A stretch of 64,000 nt of DNA from Amblyomma americanum (lineage: Eukaryota; Arthropoda; Arachnida; Ixodida; Ixodidae): assembly GCF_052857255.1 (NCBI RefSeq), contig NW_027526689.1:62001-126000 (forward strand), written 5' to 3'. The notes beneath the pieces were generated by a model. That model searched no databases, had not been told where the DNA came from, and saw only the letters and a program-made list of their open reading frames with translations. A program made the position numbers and the translations under genes. Positions within the stretch are counted from its first letter, which is position 1. Every line of letters starts with the position of its first letter. This document shows positions 9,960 through 22,869 of this stretch, one piece after another.

Positions 9960-12690
9960 GGACACTTGTAAAACCGATGTGCTCAGATCTAGCTCGTTTA
10001 GGTCTAAAACAGCTTGTTTCTTTGTATTAAGCACGAATACATGCTTTTCGCGCAGTTATAAGAGAAAAAGTTTTGACGCGTATCACATAGACACTTGTAA
10101 AAATGATGTGTTCAGATCTAGCTCGTTTTGGTCTAAAACAGCTTGTTTCGTTGTATTACGCACGAATACAAGCTTTTCGAGCAGTTATGAGAAAAAGTTT
10201 TGACGAGTATCACATGGACACTTGTAAAACCGATGTGTTCAGATCTAGCTCGTTTAGGTCTAAAACAGCTTGTTTCGTTGTATTAAGCACGAATACATGC
10301 TTTTCGCGCAGTTATAAGAGAAAAAGTTTTGACGCGTATCACATGGATACTTGTAAAACCGATGTGTTCAGATCTAGCTCGTTTTGGTGTAAAACAGCTT
10401 GTTTCGGTTTATTAAGCACGAATACATGCTTTGGCGCAGTTATAAGAGAAAAACTTTTGACGCGTATCACAAGGACTTGTAAAACCGATATGTTCAGATT
10501 TAGCTCGTTTTGGACTAAAACAGCTTGTTTGGTTGTATTAAGCACGAATACAAGCTTTTCGCGCAGTTATAAGAGAAAAAGTTTTGACGCCTGTCACAGG
10601 GAGACTTGTAAAACCGATGTGTTCAGATCTAGCTCGTTTTGGTCTAAAACAGCTTGTTTCGTTGTATTAAGCACGAATACAAGCTTTTCGAGCAGTTATA
10701 AGAGAAAAAGTTTTCACGCGTATCACACAGACACTTGTAAAACCGATGTATTCAGATCTAGCTCGTTTTGGTCTAAAACAGCTTGTTTCGTGTTATTACG
10801 CACGAATACAAGCTTTTCGAGCAGTTATAAGAGAAAAAGTTTTGACGCGTATCACATGGACACTTGTAAAACCGATGTGTTCAGATCTAGCTCGTTTGGT
10901 GTAAAACAGCTTGTTTCGATTTATTAAGCACGAATACATGCTTTGGCGCAGTTATAAGAGAAAAACTTTTGACGCGTATCACAAGAACACGTAAAACCGA
11001 TGCGTTCAGATTAGCTCGTTTCGTTCTAAAACATCTTGTTTCGTTGTATTAAGCACGAATACAACCTTTTCGAGCAGTTATAAGAGAAAAAGTTTTGACG
11101 CCTGTCACAGGGAGACTTGTAAAACCGATGTGTTCAGATCTAGCTCGTTTAGGTCTAAAACAGCTTGTTTCGTTGTATTAAGCACGGATACAAGCTTTTC
11201 GAGCAGTTATGAGAAAAAGTATTGACGCGTATCACATAGACACTTGTAAAACCGATGTGTTCAGATCTAGCTCGTTTTGGTCTAAAAAAGCTTGTTTCTT
11301 TGTATTAAGCACGAATACAAGCTTCTCGGGCAGTTATAGAAGAAAAAGTTTTGACGCTTATCAGAGGGACACTTGTAAAACGATGTGTTCAGATCTAGCT
11401 CGTTTCGGTCTAAAACAGCTTGTTTCGTTGGATTAAGCAAGAATACATGCTTTTCGCGCAGTTATAAGAGAAAAAGTTTTGACGCGTATCACATAGACAC
11501 TTGTAAAACCGATGTGTTCAGATCTAGCTCGTTTTGGTGTAAAACAGCTTGTTTCGGTTTATTAAGCACGAATACATGCTTTGGCGCAGTTATAAGAGAA
11601 AAACTTTTGACGCGTATCACAAGGACTTGTAAAACTGATGTGTTCAGATCTAGCTCGTTTTGGTCTAAAACAGCTTGTTTGGTTGTATTAAGCACGAATA
11701 CAAGCTTTTCGCGCAGTTATAAGAGAAAAAGTTTTGACGCCTGTCACAGGGAGACTTGTAAAACCGATGTGTTCAGATCTAGCTCGTTTTGGTCTAAAAC
11801 AGCTTGTTTCGTTGTATTAAGCACGAATACAAGCTTTTCGAGCAGTTATCAGAACTTTTGACGCGTATCACATGGACACTTGTTGAACCGATGTGTTCAG
11901 ATTTAGCTCGTTTTGGTCTAAAACAGCTTGTTTGGATGTATTAAGCACGAATACATGCTTTTCGCGCAGTTATAAGAGAAAAAGTTTTGACGCGTATCAC
12001 ATAGACACTTGTAAAACCGATGTGTTCAGATCTAACTCGTTTTGGTCTAAAACAGCTTCTTTCGTTGTATTACGCACGAATACAAGCTTTTCGAGCAGTT
12101 ATAAGAGAAAAAGTTTTGACGCGTATCACATAGACAATTGTAAAACCGATGTGTTCAGATCTAGCTCGTTTAGGTCTAAAACAGCTTGTTTCGTTGTATT
12201 AAGCACGAATACATGCTTTTCGCGCAGTTATAAGAGAAAAAGTTTTGACGCGTATCACATGGACACTTGTAAAACCGATGTGTTCAGATCTAGCTCGTTT
12301 AGGTCTAAAACAGCTTGTTTCGTTGTATTAAGCACGAATACATGCTTTTCGCGCAGTTATAAGAGAAAAAGTTTTGACGCGTATCACATAGACACTTGTA
12401 AAACCGATGTGTTCAGATCTAGCTCGTTTTGGTCTAAAACAGCTTGTTTCGTTGTATTACGCACGAATACAATCTTTTCGAGCAGTTATGAGAAAAAGTT
12501 TTGACGCGTATCACATGGACACTTGTAAAACCGATGTGTTCAGATCTAGCTCGTTTAGGTCTAAAACAGCTTGTTTCGTTGTATTAAGCACGAATACAAG
12601 CTTTTCGAGCAGTTATGAGAAAATGTTTTGACGCGTATCACATGGACACTTGTAAAACCGATGTGTTCAGATCTAGCTCGTTTAGGTCTA
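9958..12690. repeat. Segmental block S4, copy 1
   Basis: Recurs at 13537-16393. The shift is 3579 bp at the start, 3578 after a one-base loss near 13895, and 3702-3703 after one extra monomer in copy 2 (about 14272-14410). It contains the longest open frame of the window (10103-10927), which I regard as a repeat artefact. Confidence 0.9.
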
Positions 12691-13536
12691 AAACAGCTTG
12701 TTTCGTTGTATTAAGCACGAATACATGCTTTTCGCGCAGTTATAAGAGAAAAAGTTTTGACGCGTATCACATGGACACTTGTAAAACCGATGTGTTCAGA
12801 TCTAGCTCGTTTAGGTCAAAAACAGCTTGTTTCGTTGTATTAAGCACGAATACAAGCTTTTCGAGCAGTTATCAGAAGAAGTTTTGACGCGTATCACATG
12901 GACACTTGTAAAACCGATGTGTTCAGATCTAGCTCGTTTAGGTCTAAAACAGGTTGTTTCGTTGTATTAAGCACCAATACATGCTTTTCGAGCAGTTATG
13001 AGAAAAAGTTTTGACGCGTATCACATGGACACTTGTAAAACCGATGTGTTCAGATCTAGCTCGTTTAGGTCAAAAACAGCTTGTTTCGTTGTATTAAGCA
13101 CGAATACAAGCTTTTCGAGCAGTTATCAGAAGAAGTTTTGACGCGTATCACATGGACACTTGTAAAACCGATGTGTTCAGATCTAGCTCGTTTAGGTCTA
13201 AAACAGGTTGTTTCGTTGTACTAAGCACCAATACATGCTTTTCGCGCAGTTATAAGAGAAAACGTTTTGACGCGTATCACATAGACACTTGTAAAACAGA
13301 TGTGTTCAGATCTAGCTCGTTTTGGTCTAAAACAGCTTGTTTCGTTGTATTAATGACGAATACAACCTTTTCGAGCAGTTAAAAGAGAAAAACTTTTGAC
13401 GCGTATCACGTGGACAATTTTAAAACCGTTGTGTTCAGATCTAGATTGTTTTGGTCTAAAACAGCTTGTTTCGTTGTATTAAGCACGAATACAACCTTTT
13501 CGAGCAGTTAAAAGAGAAAAAGTTGACGCGTATCAC
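12691..13536. repeat. Satellite stretch between S4 copies
   Basis: About 6.7 monomers. It contains GGTCAAAAACAGC units paired with TTATCAGAAGAAG units and AACAGGTTG (12950, 13205), then a GGACAATTTTAAAACC unit (13413). Parts resemble 17833-18300. No gene or other element is seen. Confidence 0.7.
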
Positions 13537-16393
13537 ATGGACACTTGTAAAACCGATGTGCTCAGATCTAGCTCGTTTAGGTCTAAAACAGCTTGTTTCT
13601 TTGTATTAAGCACGAATACATGCTTTTCGCGCAGTTATAAGAGAAAAAGTTTTGACGCGTATCACATAGACACTTGTAAAAATGATGTGTTCAGATCTAG
13701 CTCGTTTTGGTCTAAAACAGCTTGTTTCGTTGTATTACGCACGAATACAAGCTTTTCGAGCAGTTATGAGAAAAAGTTTTGACGAGTATCACATGGACAC
13801 TTGTAAAACCGATGTGTTCAGATCTAGCTCGTTTAGGTCTAAAACAGCTTGTTTCGTTGTATTAAGCACGAATACATGCTTTTCGCGCAGTTATAGAGAA
13901 AAAGTTTTGACGCGTATCACATGGATACTTGTAAAACCGATGTGTTCAGATCTAGCTCGTTTTGGTGTAAAACAGCTTGTTTCGGTTTATTAAGCACGAA
14001 TACATGCTTTGGCGCAGTTATAAGAGAAAAACTTTTGACGCGTATCACAAGGACTTGTAAAACCGATATGTTCAGATTTAGCTCGTTTTGGACTAAAACA
14101 GCTTGTTTGGTTGTATTAAGCACGAATACAAGCTTTTCGCGCAGTTATAAGAGAAAAAGTTTTGACGCCTGTCACAGGGAGACTTGTAAAACCGATGTGT
14201 TCAGATCTAGCTCGTTTTGGTCTAAAACAGCTTGTTTCGTTGTATTAAGCACGAATACAAGCTTTTCGAGCAGTTATCAGAAGTTTTGACGCGTATCACA
14301 TGGACACTTGTAAAACCGATGTGTTCAGATCTAGCTCGTTTAGGTCTAAAACAGCTTGTTTCGTTGTATTGAGCACCAATACATGCTTTTCGCGCAGTTA
14401 TAAGAGAAAAAGTTTTCACGCGTATCACATAGACACTTGTAAAACCGATGTATTCAGATCTAGCTCGTTTTGGTCTAAAACAGCTTGTTTCGTGTTATTA
14501 CGCACGAATACAAGCTTTTCGAGCAGTTATAAGAGAAAAAGTTTTGACGCGTATCACATGGACACTTGTAAAACCGATGTGTTCAGATCTAGCTCGTTTT
14601 GGTGTAAAACAGCTTGTTTCGATTTATTAAGCACGAATACATGCTTTGGCGCAGTTATAAGAGAAAAACTTTTGACGCGTATCACAAGAACACGTAAAAC
14701 CGATGCGTTCAGATTAGCTCGTTTCGTTCTAAAACATCTTGTTTCGTTGTATTAAGCACGAATACAACCTTTTCGAGCAGTTATAAGAGAAAAAGTTTTG
14801 ACGCCTGTCACAGGGAGACTTGTAAAACCGATGTGTTCAGATCTAGCTCGTTTAGGTCTAAAACAGCTTGTTTCGTTGTATTAAGCACGGATACAAGCTT
14901 TTCGAGCAGTTATGAGAAAAAGTATTGACGCGTATCACATGGACACTTGTAAAACCGATGTGTTCAGATCTAGCTCGTTTTGGTCTAAAAAAGCTTGTTT
15001 CTTTGTATTAAGCACGAATACAAGCTTCTCGGGCAGTTATAGAAGAAAAAGTTTTGACGCTTATCAGAGGGACACTTGTAAAACGATGTGTTCAGATCTA
15101 GCTCGTTTCGGTCTAAAACAGCTTGTTTCGTTGGATTAAGCAAGAATACATGCTTTTCGCGCAGTTATTAGAGAAAAAGTTTTGACGCGTATCACATAGA
15201 CACTTGTAAAACCGATGTGTTCAGATCTAGCTCGTTTTGGTGTAAAACAGCTTGTTTCGGTTTATTAAGCACGAATACATGCTTTGGCGCAGTTATAAGA
15301 GAAAAACTTTTGACGCGTATCACAAGGACTTGTAAAACTGATGTGTTCAGATCTAGCTCGTTTTGGTCTAAAACAGCTTGTTTGGTTGTATTAAGCACGA
15401 ATACAAGCTTTTCGCGCAGTTATAAGAGAAAAAGTTTTGACGCCTGTCACAGGGAGACTTGTAAAACCGATGTGTTCAGATCTAGCTCGTTTTGGTCTAA
15501 AACAGCTTGTTTCGTTGTATTAAGCACGAATACAAGCTTTTCGAGCAGTTATCAGAACTTTTGACGCGTATCACATGGACACTTGTTGAACCGATGTGTT
15601 CAGATTTAGCTCGTTTTGGTCTAAAACAGCTTGTTTGGATGTATTAAGCACGAATACATGCTTTTCGCGCAGTTATAAGAGAAAAAGTTTTGACGCGTAT
15701 CACATATACACTTGTAAAACCGATGTGTTCAGATCTAGCTCGTTTTGGTCTAAAACAGCTTCTTTCGTTGTATTACGCACGAATACAAGCTTTTCGAGCA
15801 GTTATAAGAGAAAAAGTTTTGACGCGTATCACATAGACAATTGTAAAACCGATGTGTTCAGATCTAGCTCGTTTAGGTCTAAAACAGCTTGTTTCGTTGT
15901 ATTAAGCACGAATACATGCTTTTCGCGCTGTTATAAGAGAAAAAGTTTTGACGCGTATCACATGGACACTTGTAAAACCGATGTGTTCAGATCTAGCTCG
16001 TTTAGGTCTAAAACAGCTTGTTTCGTTGTATTAAGTACGAATACATGCTTTTCGCACAGTTATAAGAGAAAAAGTTTTGACGCGTATCACATAGACACTT
16101 GTAAAACCGATGTGTTCAGATCTAGCTCGTTTTGGTCTAAAACAGCTTGTTTCGTTGTATTACGCACGAATACAAGCTTTTCGAGCAGTTATGAGAAAAA
16201 GTTTTGACGCGTATCACATGGACACTTGTAAAACCGATGTGTTCAGATCTAGCTCGTTTAGGTCTAAAACAGCTTGTTTCGTTGTATTAAGCACGAATAC
16301 AAGCTTTTCGAGCAGTTATGAGAAAATGTTTTGACGCGTATCACATGGACACTTGTAAAACCGATGTGTTCAGATCTAGCTCGTTTAGGTCAA
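13537..16393. repeat. Segmental block S4, copy 2
   Basis: Second copy of 9958-12690. It has one additional monomer near 14272-14410 and a one-base change in run length at CTCGTTTTGGTGT (CTCGTTTGGTGT in copy 1 near 10889). These indels make it possible to order the events. Confidence 0.9.
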
Positions 16394-17190
16394 AAACAGC
16401 TTGTTTCGTTGTATTACGCACGAATACAAGCTTTTCGAGCAGTTATCAGAAGTTTTGACGCGTATCACATGGACACTTGTAAAACCGATGTGTTCAGATC
16501 TAGCTCGTTTAGGTCTAAAACAGGTTGTTTCGTTGTACTAAGCACCAATACATGCTTTTCGCGCAGTTATAAGAGAAAACGTTTTGACGCGTATCACATA
16601 GACACTTGTAAAACCGATGTGTTCAGATCTAGCTCGTTTTGGTCTAAAACAGCTTGTTTCGTGTATTACGCACGAATAGAGGATTTTCGAGCAGTTATAA
16701 GAGAAAAAGTTTTGACGCGTATCCCATGGACACTTGTAAAACCGATGTGTTCAGATCTAGCTCGTTTTGGTGTAAAACAGCTTGTTTCGGTTTATTAAGC
16801 ACGAATACAAGCTTTTCGAGCAGTTATGAGAAAAAGTTTTGGACACTTGTAAAACCGATGTGTTCAGATCTGGCTCGTTTAGGTTTAAAACAGCTTGTTT
16901 CGTTGTATTAAGCACGAATACATGCTTTGGCGCAGTTATAAGAGAAAAACGTTTGACGCGTATCACAAGGACTTGTAAAACCGATGTGTTCAGATTTACC
17001 TCGTTTTGGTCTAAAACAGCTTGTTTGGTTGTATTAGGCACGAATACAAGCTTTTCGCGCAGTTATAAGAGAAAAAGTTGACGCCTGTCACAGGGAGACT
17101 TGTAAAACCGATGTGTTCAGATCTAGCTCGATTTGGTCTAAAACAGCTTGTTTCGTTGTATTAAGCACGAATACAAGCTTTTCGAGCAGT
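16331..17190. repeat. Segmental block S5, copy 1
   Basis: Matches 19251-20110 with a shift of 2920 bp (23 monomers). Shared rare variants are ATAGAGGATTTTCG (16677 and 19597), ATCCCATGG and GATTTACCTCG. It includes the 14-bp-deletion monomer at 16836. Confidence 0.9.
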
Positions 17191-17210
17191 TATAAGAGAA
17201 AAAGTTTTGA

Positions 17211-17700
17211 CGCGTACCACATGGACACTTGTAAAACCGATGTGTTCAGATCTAGCTCGTTTAGGTCTAAAACAGCTTGTTTCGTTGTATTAAGCACGAT
17301 TACATGCTTTTCGCGCAGTTATAAGAGAAAAAGTTTTGACGCGTATCACATAGACACTTGTAAAACCGATGTGTTCAGATCTAGCTCGTTTTAGTCTAAA
17401 ACAGCTTGTTTCGTTGTATTACGCACGAATACAAGCTTTTCGAGCAGTTATGAGAAAAAGTTTTGACGCGTAGCACATGGACATTAGTAAAACCGATGTG
17501 TTCAGATCTAGCTCGTTTAGGTCTAAAACAGCTTGTTTCGTTGTATTAATCACGAATACATGCTTTTCGCGCAGTTATAAGAGAAAAAGTTTTGACGCGT
17601 ATCACATGGATACTTGTAAAACCGATGTGTTCAGATCTAGCTCGTTTTGGTGTAAAACAGCTTGTTTCGGTTTATTAAGCACGAATACATGCTTTGGCGC
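17211..17700. repeat. Segmental block S6, copy 1
   Basis: Matches 20255-20744 with a shift of 3044 bp, one monomer more than the adjacent S5 shift. Shared rare variants are CGCGTACCAC, ACGATTACATGC and GTAGCACATGGACATTAG. Confidence 0.85.
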
Positions 17701-18317
17701 AGTATAAGAGAAAAACTTTTGACGCGTATCACATGGACACTTGTAAAACCGATGTGTTCAGATCTAGCTCGTTTAGGTCTAAAACAGCTTGTTTCGTTGT
17801 ATTAAGCACGAATACAAGCTTTTCGAGCAGTTATGAGAAAATGTTTTGACGCGTATCACATGGACACTTGTAAAACCGATGTGTTCAGATCTAGCTCGTT
17901 TAGGTCTAAAACAGCTTGTTTTGTTGTATTAAGCACGAATACATGCTTTTCGCGCAGTTATAAGAGAAAAAGTTTTGACGCGTATCACATGGACACTTGT
18001 AAAACCGATGTGTTCAGATCTAGCTCGTTTAGGTCAAAAACAGCTTGTTTCGTTGTATTAAGCACGAATACAAGCTTTTCGAGCAGTTATCAGAAGAAGT
18101 TTTGACGCGTATCGCATGGACACTTGTAAAACCGATGTGTTCAGATCTAGCTCGTTTAGGTCTAAAACAGGTTGTTTCGTTGCATTAAGCACCAATACAT
18201 GCTTTTCGAGCAGTTATGAGAAAAAGTTTTGACGCGTACCACATGGACACTTGTAAAACCGATGTGTTGAGATCTAGCTCGTTTAGGTCAAAAACAGCTT
18301 GTTTCGTTGTATTACGC
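17296..18317. repeat. 8-monomer direct tandem duplication S7, copy 1
   Basis: This 1022 bp unit is followed immediately by its copy at 18318-19339. Both begin at ACGATTACATGC and both contain GGACATTAG, GCTTTGGCGCAG, GAAAATG and GGTCAAAAACAGC units in the same order. It overlaps block S6, so it happened within an already duplicated region. Confidence 0.9.
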
Positions 18318-19339
18318 ACGATTACATGCTTTTCGCGCAGTTATAAGAGAAAAAGTTTGACGCGTATCACATAGACACTTGTAAAACCGATGTGTTCAGA
18401 TCTAGCTCGTTTTAGTCTAAAACAGCTTGTTTCGTTGTATTACGCACGAATACAAGCTTTTCGAGCAGTTATGAGAAAAAGTTTTGACGCGTAGCACATG
18501 GACATTAGTAAAACCGATGTGTTCAGATCTAGCTCGTTTAGGTCTAAAACAGCTTGTTTCGTTGTATTAATCACGAATACATGCTTTTCGCGCAGTTATA
18601 AGAGAAAAAGTTTTGACGCGTATCACATGGATACTTGTAAAACCGATGTGTTCAGATCTAGCTCGTTTTGGTGTAAAACAGCTTGTTTCGGTTTATTAAG
18701 CACGAATACATGCTTTGGCGCAGTTATAAGAGAAAAACTTTTGACGCGTATCACATGGACACTTGTAAAACCGATGTGTTCAGATCTAGCTCGTTTAGGT
18801 CTAAAACAGCTTGTTTCGTTGTATTAAGCACGAATACAAGCTTTTCGAGCAGTTATGAGAAAATGTTTTGACGCGTATCACATGGACACTTGTAAAACCG
18901 ATGTGTTCAGATCTAGCTCGTTTAGGTCTAAAACAGCTTGTTTTGTTGTATTAAGCACGAATACATGCTTTTCGCGCAGTTATAAGAGAAAAAGTTTTGA
19001 CGCGTATCACATGGACACTTGTAAAACCGATGTGTTCAGATCTAGCTCGTTTAGGTCAAAAACAGCTTGTTTCGTTGTATTAAGCACGAATACAAGCTTT
19101 TCGAGCAGTTATCAGAAGAAGTTTTGACGCGTATCGCATGGACACTTGTAAAACCGATGTGTTCAGATCTAGCTCGTTTAGGTCTAAAACAGGTTGTTTC
19201 GTTGCATTAAGCACCAATACATGCTTTTCGAGCAGTTATGAGAAAAAGTTTTGACGCGTATCACATGGACACTTGTAAAACCGATGTGTTCAGATCTAGC
19301 TCGTTTAGGTCAAAAACAGCTTGTTTCGTTGTATTACGC
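18318..19339. repeat. 8-monomer direct tandem duplication S7, copy 2
   Basis: Immediate second copy of 17296-18317. Differences seen: AAAAAGTTTGACG near 18355 (one T lost) and CAGTTATAAG near 18721 where copy 1 has CAGTATAAG. The two indels cancel, so the shift returns to 1022. Confidence 0.9.
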
Positions 19340-20110
19340 ACGAATACAAGCTTTTCGAGCAGTTATCAGAAGTTTTGACGCGTATCACATGGACACTTGT
19401 AAAACCGATGTGTTCAGATCTAGCTCGTTTAGGTCTAAAACAGGTTGTTTCGTTGTACTAAGCACCAATACATGCTTTTCGCGCAGTTATAAGAGAAAAC
19501 GTTTTGACGCGTATCACATAGACACTTGTAAAACCGATGTGTTCAGATCTAGCTCGTTTTGGTCTAAAACAGCTTGTTTCGTGTATTACGCACGAATAGA
19601 GGATTTTCGAGCAGTTATAAGAGAAAAAGTTTTGACGCGTATCCCATGGACACTTGTAAAACCGATGTGTTCAGATCTAGCTCGTTTTGGTGTAAAACAG
19701 CTTGTTTCGGTTTATTAGGCACGAATACATGCTTTTCGAGCAGTTATGAGAAAAAGTTTTGGACACTTGTAAAACCGATGTGTTCAGATCTGGCTCGTTT
19801 AGGTTTAAAACAGCTTGTTTCGTTGTATTAAGCACGAATACATGCTTTGGCGCAGTTATAAGAGAAAAACGTTTGACGCGTATCACAAGGACTTGTAAAA
19901 CCGATGTGTTCAGATTTACCTCGTTTTGGTCTAAAACAGCTTGTTTGGTTGTATTAGGCACGAATACAAGCTTTTCGCGCAGTTATAAGAGAAAAAGTTG
20001 ACGCCTGTCACAGGGAGACTTGTAAAACCGATGTGTTCAGATCTAGCTCGATTTGGTCTAAAACAGCTTGTTTCGTTGTATTAAGCACGAATACAAGCTT
20101 TTCGAGCAGT
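19251..20110. repeat. Segmental block S5, copy 2
   Basis: Second copy of 16331-17190. Near 19718 it has ATTAGGCACGAATACATGC where copy 1 has ATTAAGCACGAATACAAGC, a two-site switch that looks like short conversion from a class B unit. Confidence 0.88.
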
Positions 20111-20254
20111 TATCAGAAGTTTTGATGCGTATCACATAGACACTTGTAAAACCGATGTGTTCAGATCTAGCTCCTTTAGGTCTAAAACAGCTTGTTTCGT
20201 TGCATTAAGCACGAATACATGCTTTTCGCGCAGTTATAAGAGAAAAAGTTTTGA

Positions 20255-20744
20255 CGCGTACCACATGGACACTTGTAAAACCGATGTGTTCAGATCTAGC
20301 TCGTTTAGGTCTAAAACAGCTTGTTTCGTTGTATTAAGCACGATTACATGCTTTTCGCGCAGTTATAAGAGAAAAAGTTTTGACGCGTATCACATAGACA
20401 CTTGTAAAACCGATGTGTTCAGATCTAGCTCGTTTTAGTCTAAAACAGCTTGTTTCGTTGTATTACGCACGAATACAAGCTTTTCGAGCAGTTATGAGAA
20501 AAAGTTTTGACGCGTAGCACATGGACATTAGTAAAACCGATGTGTTCAGATCTAGCTCGTTTAGGTCTAAAACAGCTTGTTTCGTTGTATTAATCACGAA
20601 TACATGCTTTTCGCGCAGTTATAAGAGAAAAAGTTTTGACGCGTATCACATGGATACTTGTAAAACCGATGTGTTCAGATCTAGCTCGTTTTGGTGTAAA
20701 ACAGCTTGTTTCGGTTTATTAAGCACGAATACATCCTTTGGCGC
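20255..20744. repeat. Segmental block S6, copy 2
   Basis: Second copy of 17211-17700. Between S5 copy 2 and this block lies one extra monomer (about 20110-20250) with GTTTTGATGCG and AGCTCCTTTAGG. Confidence 0.85.
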
Positions 20745-22027
20745 AGTTATAAGAGAAAAACTTTTGACGCGTATCACAAGGACTTGTAAAACCGATGTGT
20801 CCAGATTTAGCTCGTTTTGGTCTAAAACAGCTTGTTTGGTTGTATTAAGCACGAATACAAGCTTTTCGCGCAGTTATAAGAGAAAAAGTTTTGACGCCTG
20901 TCACAGGGAGACTTGTAAAACCGATGTGTTCAGATCTAGCTCGTTTTGGTCTAAAACAGCTTGTTTCGTTGTATTAAGCACGAATACAAGCTTTTTGAGC
21001 AGTTATCAGAAGAAGTTTTGACGCGTATCACATGGACACTTGTAAAACCGATGCGTTCAGATCTAGCTCGTTTAGGTCTAAAACAGCTTGTTTCGTTGTA
21101 TTAAGCACCAATACATGCTTTTCGCGCAGTTATAAGAGAAAAAGTTTTGACGCGTATCACAGACACTTGTAAAACCGATGTATTCAGATCTAGCTCGTTT
21201 TGGTCTAAAACAGCTTGTTTCGTTGTATTACGCACGAATACAAGCTTTTCGAGCAGTTATAAGAGAAAAAGTTTTGACGCGTATCACATGGACACTTGTA
21301 AAACCGATGTGTTCAGATCTAGCTCTTTTTGGTGTAAAACAGCTTGTTTCGATTTATTAAGCACGAATACATGATTTGGCGCAGTTATAAGAGAAAAACT
21401 TTTGACGCGTATCACAAGAACACGTAAAACCGATGCGTTCAGATTAGCTCGTTTCGTTCTAAAACATCTTGTTTCGTTGTATTAAGCACGAATACAACCT
21501 TTTCGAGCAGTTATAAGAGAAAAAGTTTTGACGCCTGTCACAGGGAGACTTGTAAAACCGATGTGTTCAGATCTAGCTCGTTTAGGTCTAAAACAGCTTG
21601 TTTCGTTTTATTAAGCACGAATACAAGCTTTTCGAGCAGTTATGAGAAAAAGTTTTGGACACTTGTAAAACCGATGTGTTCAGATCTAGCTCGTTTAGGT
21701 CTAAAACAGCTTGTTTCGTTGTATTAAGCACGAATACATGCTTTTCGCGCAGTTATAAGAGAGAAAGTTTTGACGCGTATCACATGGACACTTGTAAAAC
21801 TGATGTGTTCAAATCTAGCTCGTTTCGGTCTAAAACAGCTTGTTTCGTTGTATTAAGCACGAATACAACCTTTTCGAGCAGTTAAAAGTGAAAAAGTTTT
21901 GAAGCGTATCACATGGACACTTGTAAAACCGATGTATTCAGATCTAGCTCGTTTAGGTCTAAAACAGCTTGTTTCGTTGTATTAAGCACGAATACATGCT
22001 TTTCACGCAGTTATAAGAGAAAAACTT

Positions 22028-22240
22028 TTGACGCGTATCACATGGACACTTGTAAAACCGGTGTTCAGATCTAGCTCGTTTCGGTCTATAACAGCTTGTG
22101 TCGTTGGATTAAGCACGAATACATGCGTTTGGCGCAGTTATAAGAGAAAGACATTTGATGCTTATCACATGGACACTTGTAAAACCGATGCGTTCAGATT
22201 AGTTCGTTTTGGTCTAAAACAGCTTGTTTCGTTGTATTAA
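22028..22240 (+). repeat. CCGGTGTTC marker monomer pair (first of ten near-identical copies)
   Basis: A diverged pair of monomers with CCGGTGTTC (loss from CCGATGTGTTC), GTCTATAACAGC, TTGTGTCGTTGGATTAAGC, ATGCGTTTGGCGCAG and AGACATTTGATGC. Close copies start at 22028, 25086, 29155, 30301, 34370, 40215, 44417, 50270, 53439 and 59795; more distant relatives lie at about 7551 and 9205. It is an open frame of 70 codons in each copy, but I see this as a shared founder rather than a gene. It is a good marker for the higher-order structure. Confidence 0.85.
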
Positions 22241-22355
22241 GCACGAATACAATCTTTTCGCGCAGTTATAGAAGATAAAGTTTTGACGCTTATCAGAGGG
22301 ACACTTGTAAAACCGATGTGTTCAGATCTAGCTAGTTTCTGTCTAAAACAGCTTG

Positions 22356-22372
22356 CTTCGTTGGATTAAGCA
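22356..22372 (+). other. CENP-B-box-like half motif CTTCGTTGGATTAAGCA
   Basis: The first ten bases, CTTCGTTGGA, equal the first ten of the mammalian CENP-B box consensus (YTTCGTTGGAARCGGGA). Only two of the last seven bases agree, and the required CGGG is replaced by AAGC. Identical motifs occur at 7721 and 9375 and in the later marker-block regions. Most monomers have the weaker TTTCGTTGTATTAAGCA. Function as a binding site is doubtful. Confidence 0.25.
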
Positions 22373-22869
22373 CGAATACATGCTTTTCGCGCAGTTATAA
22401 GAGAAAGTTTTGACGCGTATCACATGGACACTTTTAAAACCGATGTGTTCAGATCTAGCTCGTATTGGTCTAAAAAAGCTTGTTTCTTTGTATTAAGCAC
22501 GAATACAAGCTTCTCGGGCAGTTATGGGAAAAAGTTTTGACGCGTATCACATGGACACTTGTAAAACCGATGTGTTCAGATGTAGCTCGTTTAGGTCTAA
22601 AACAGCTTGTTTCGTTGTATTGTGCACGAATACAACTTTTTCGAGCAGTTAAAAGAGAAAAAATTTTGACGCGTATCACGTGGACAATTTTAAAACCGAT
22701 ATGTTCAGATCTAGCTCGTTTTGGTCTAAAACAGCTTGTTTCGTTGTATTAAGCACGAATACAAGCTTTTCGAGCAGTTATCAGAAGAAGTTTTAACGCG
22801 TATCACATGGACACTTGTAAAACCGATGTGTTCAGATCTAGCTCGTTTAGGTCTAAAACAGCTTGTTTC

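Larger units (their letters stand above)
20650..22455. repeat. Long-range block S8, copy 1
   Basis: Matches about 52061-53866 with a shift of about 31411 bp. Shared rare variants include CGCGTATCACAGACAC, AGCTCTTTTTGGTG (near 21322 and 52733), the 14-bp-deletion monomer and the CCGGTGTTC marker block. It links the start of the right-hand mosaic with its far part. Confidence 0.85.

Noticed and set aside
10103..10927. Open frame of 274 codons, and many of 60-250 codons on both strands
   Set aside because: They are periodic translations of the satellite. The same peptide segments appear in different frames, starts and stops depend on single variants, and neighbouring copies are broken by indels. 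There is no sign of a conserved start, ribosome site or codon bias.
22028..22240. A 70-codon frame repeated ten times nearly unchanged
   Set aside because: Its conservation follows from recent block duplication of the whole DNA segment, including sequence outside the frame. No domain or signal is recognisable.
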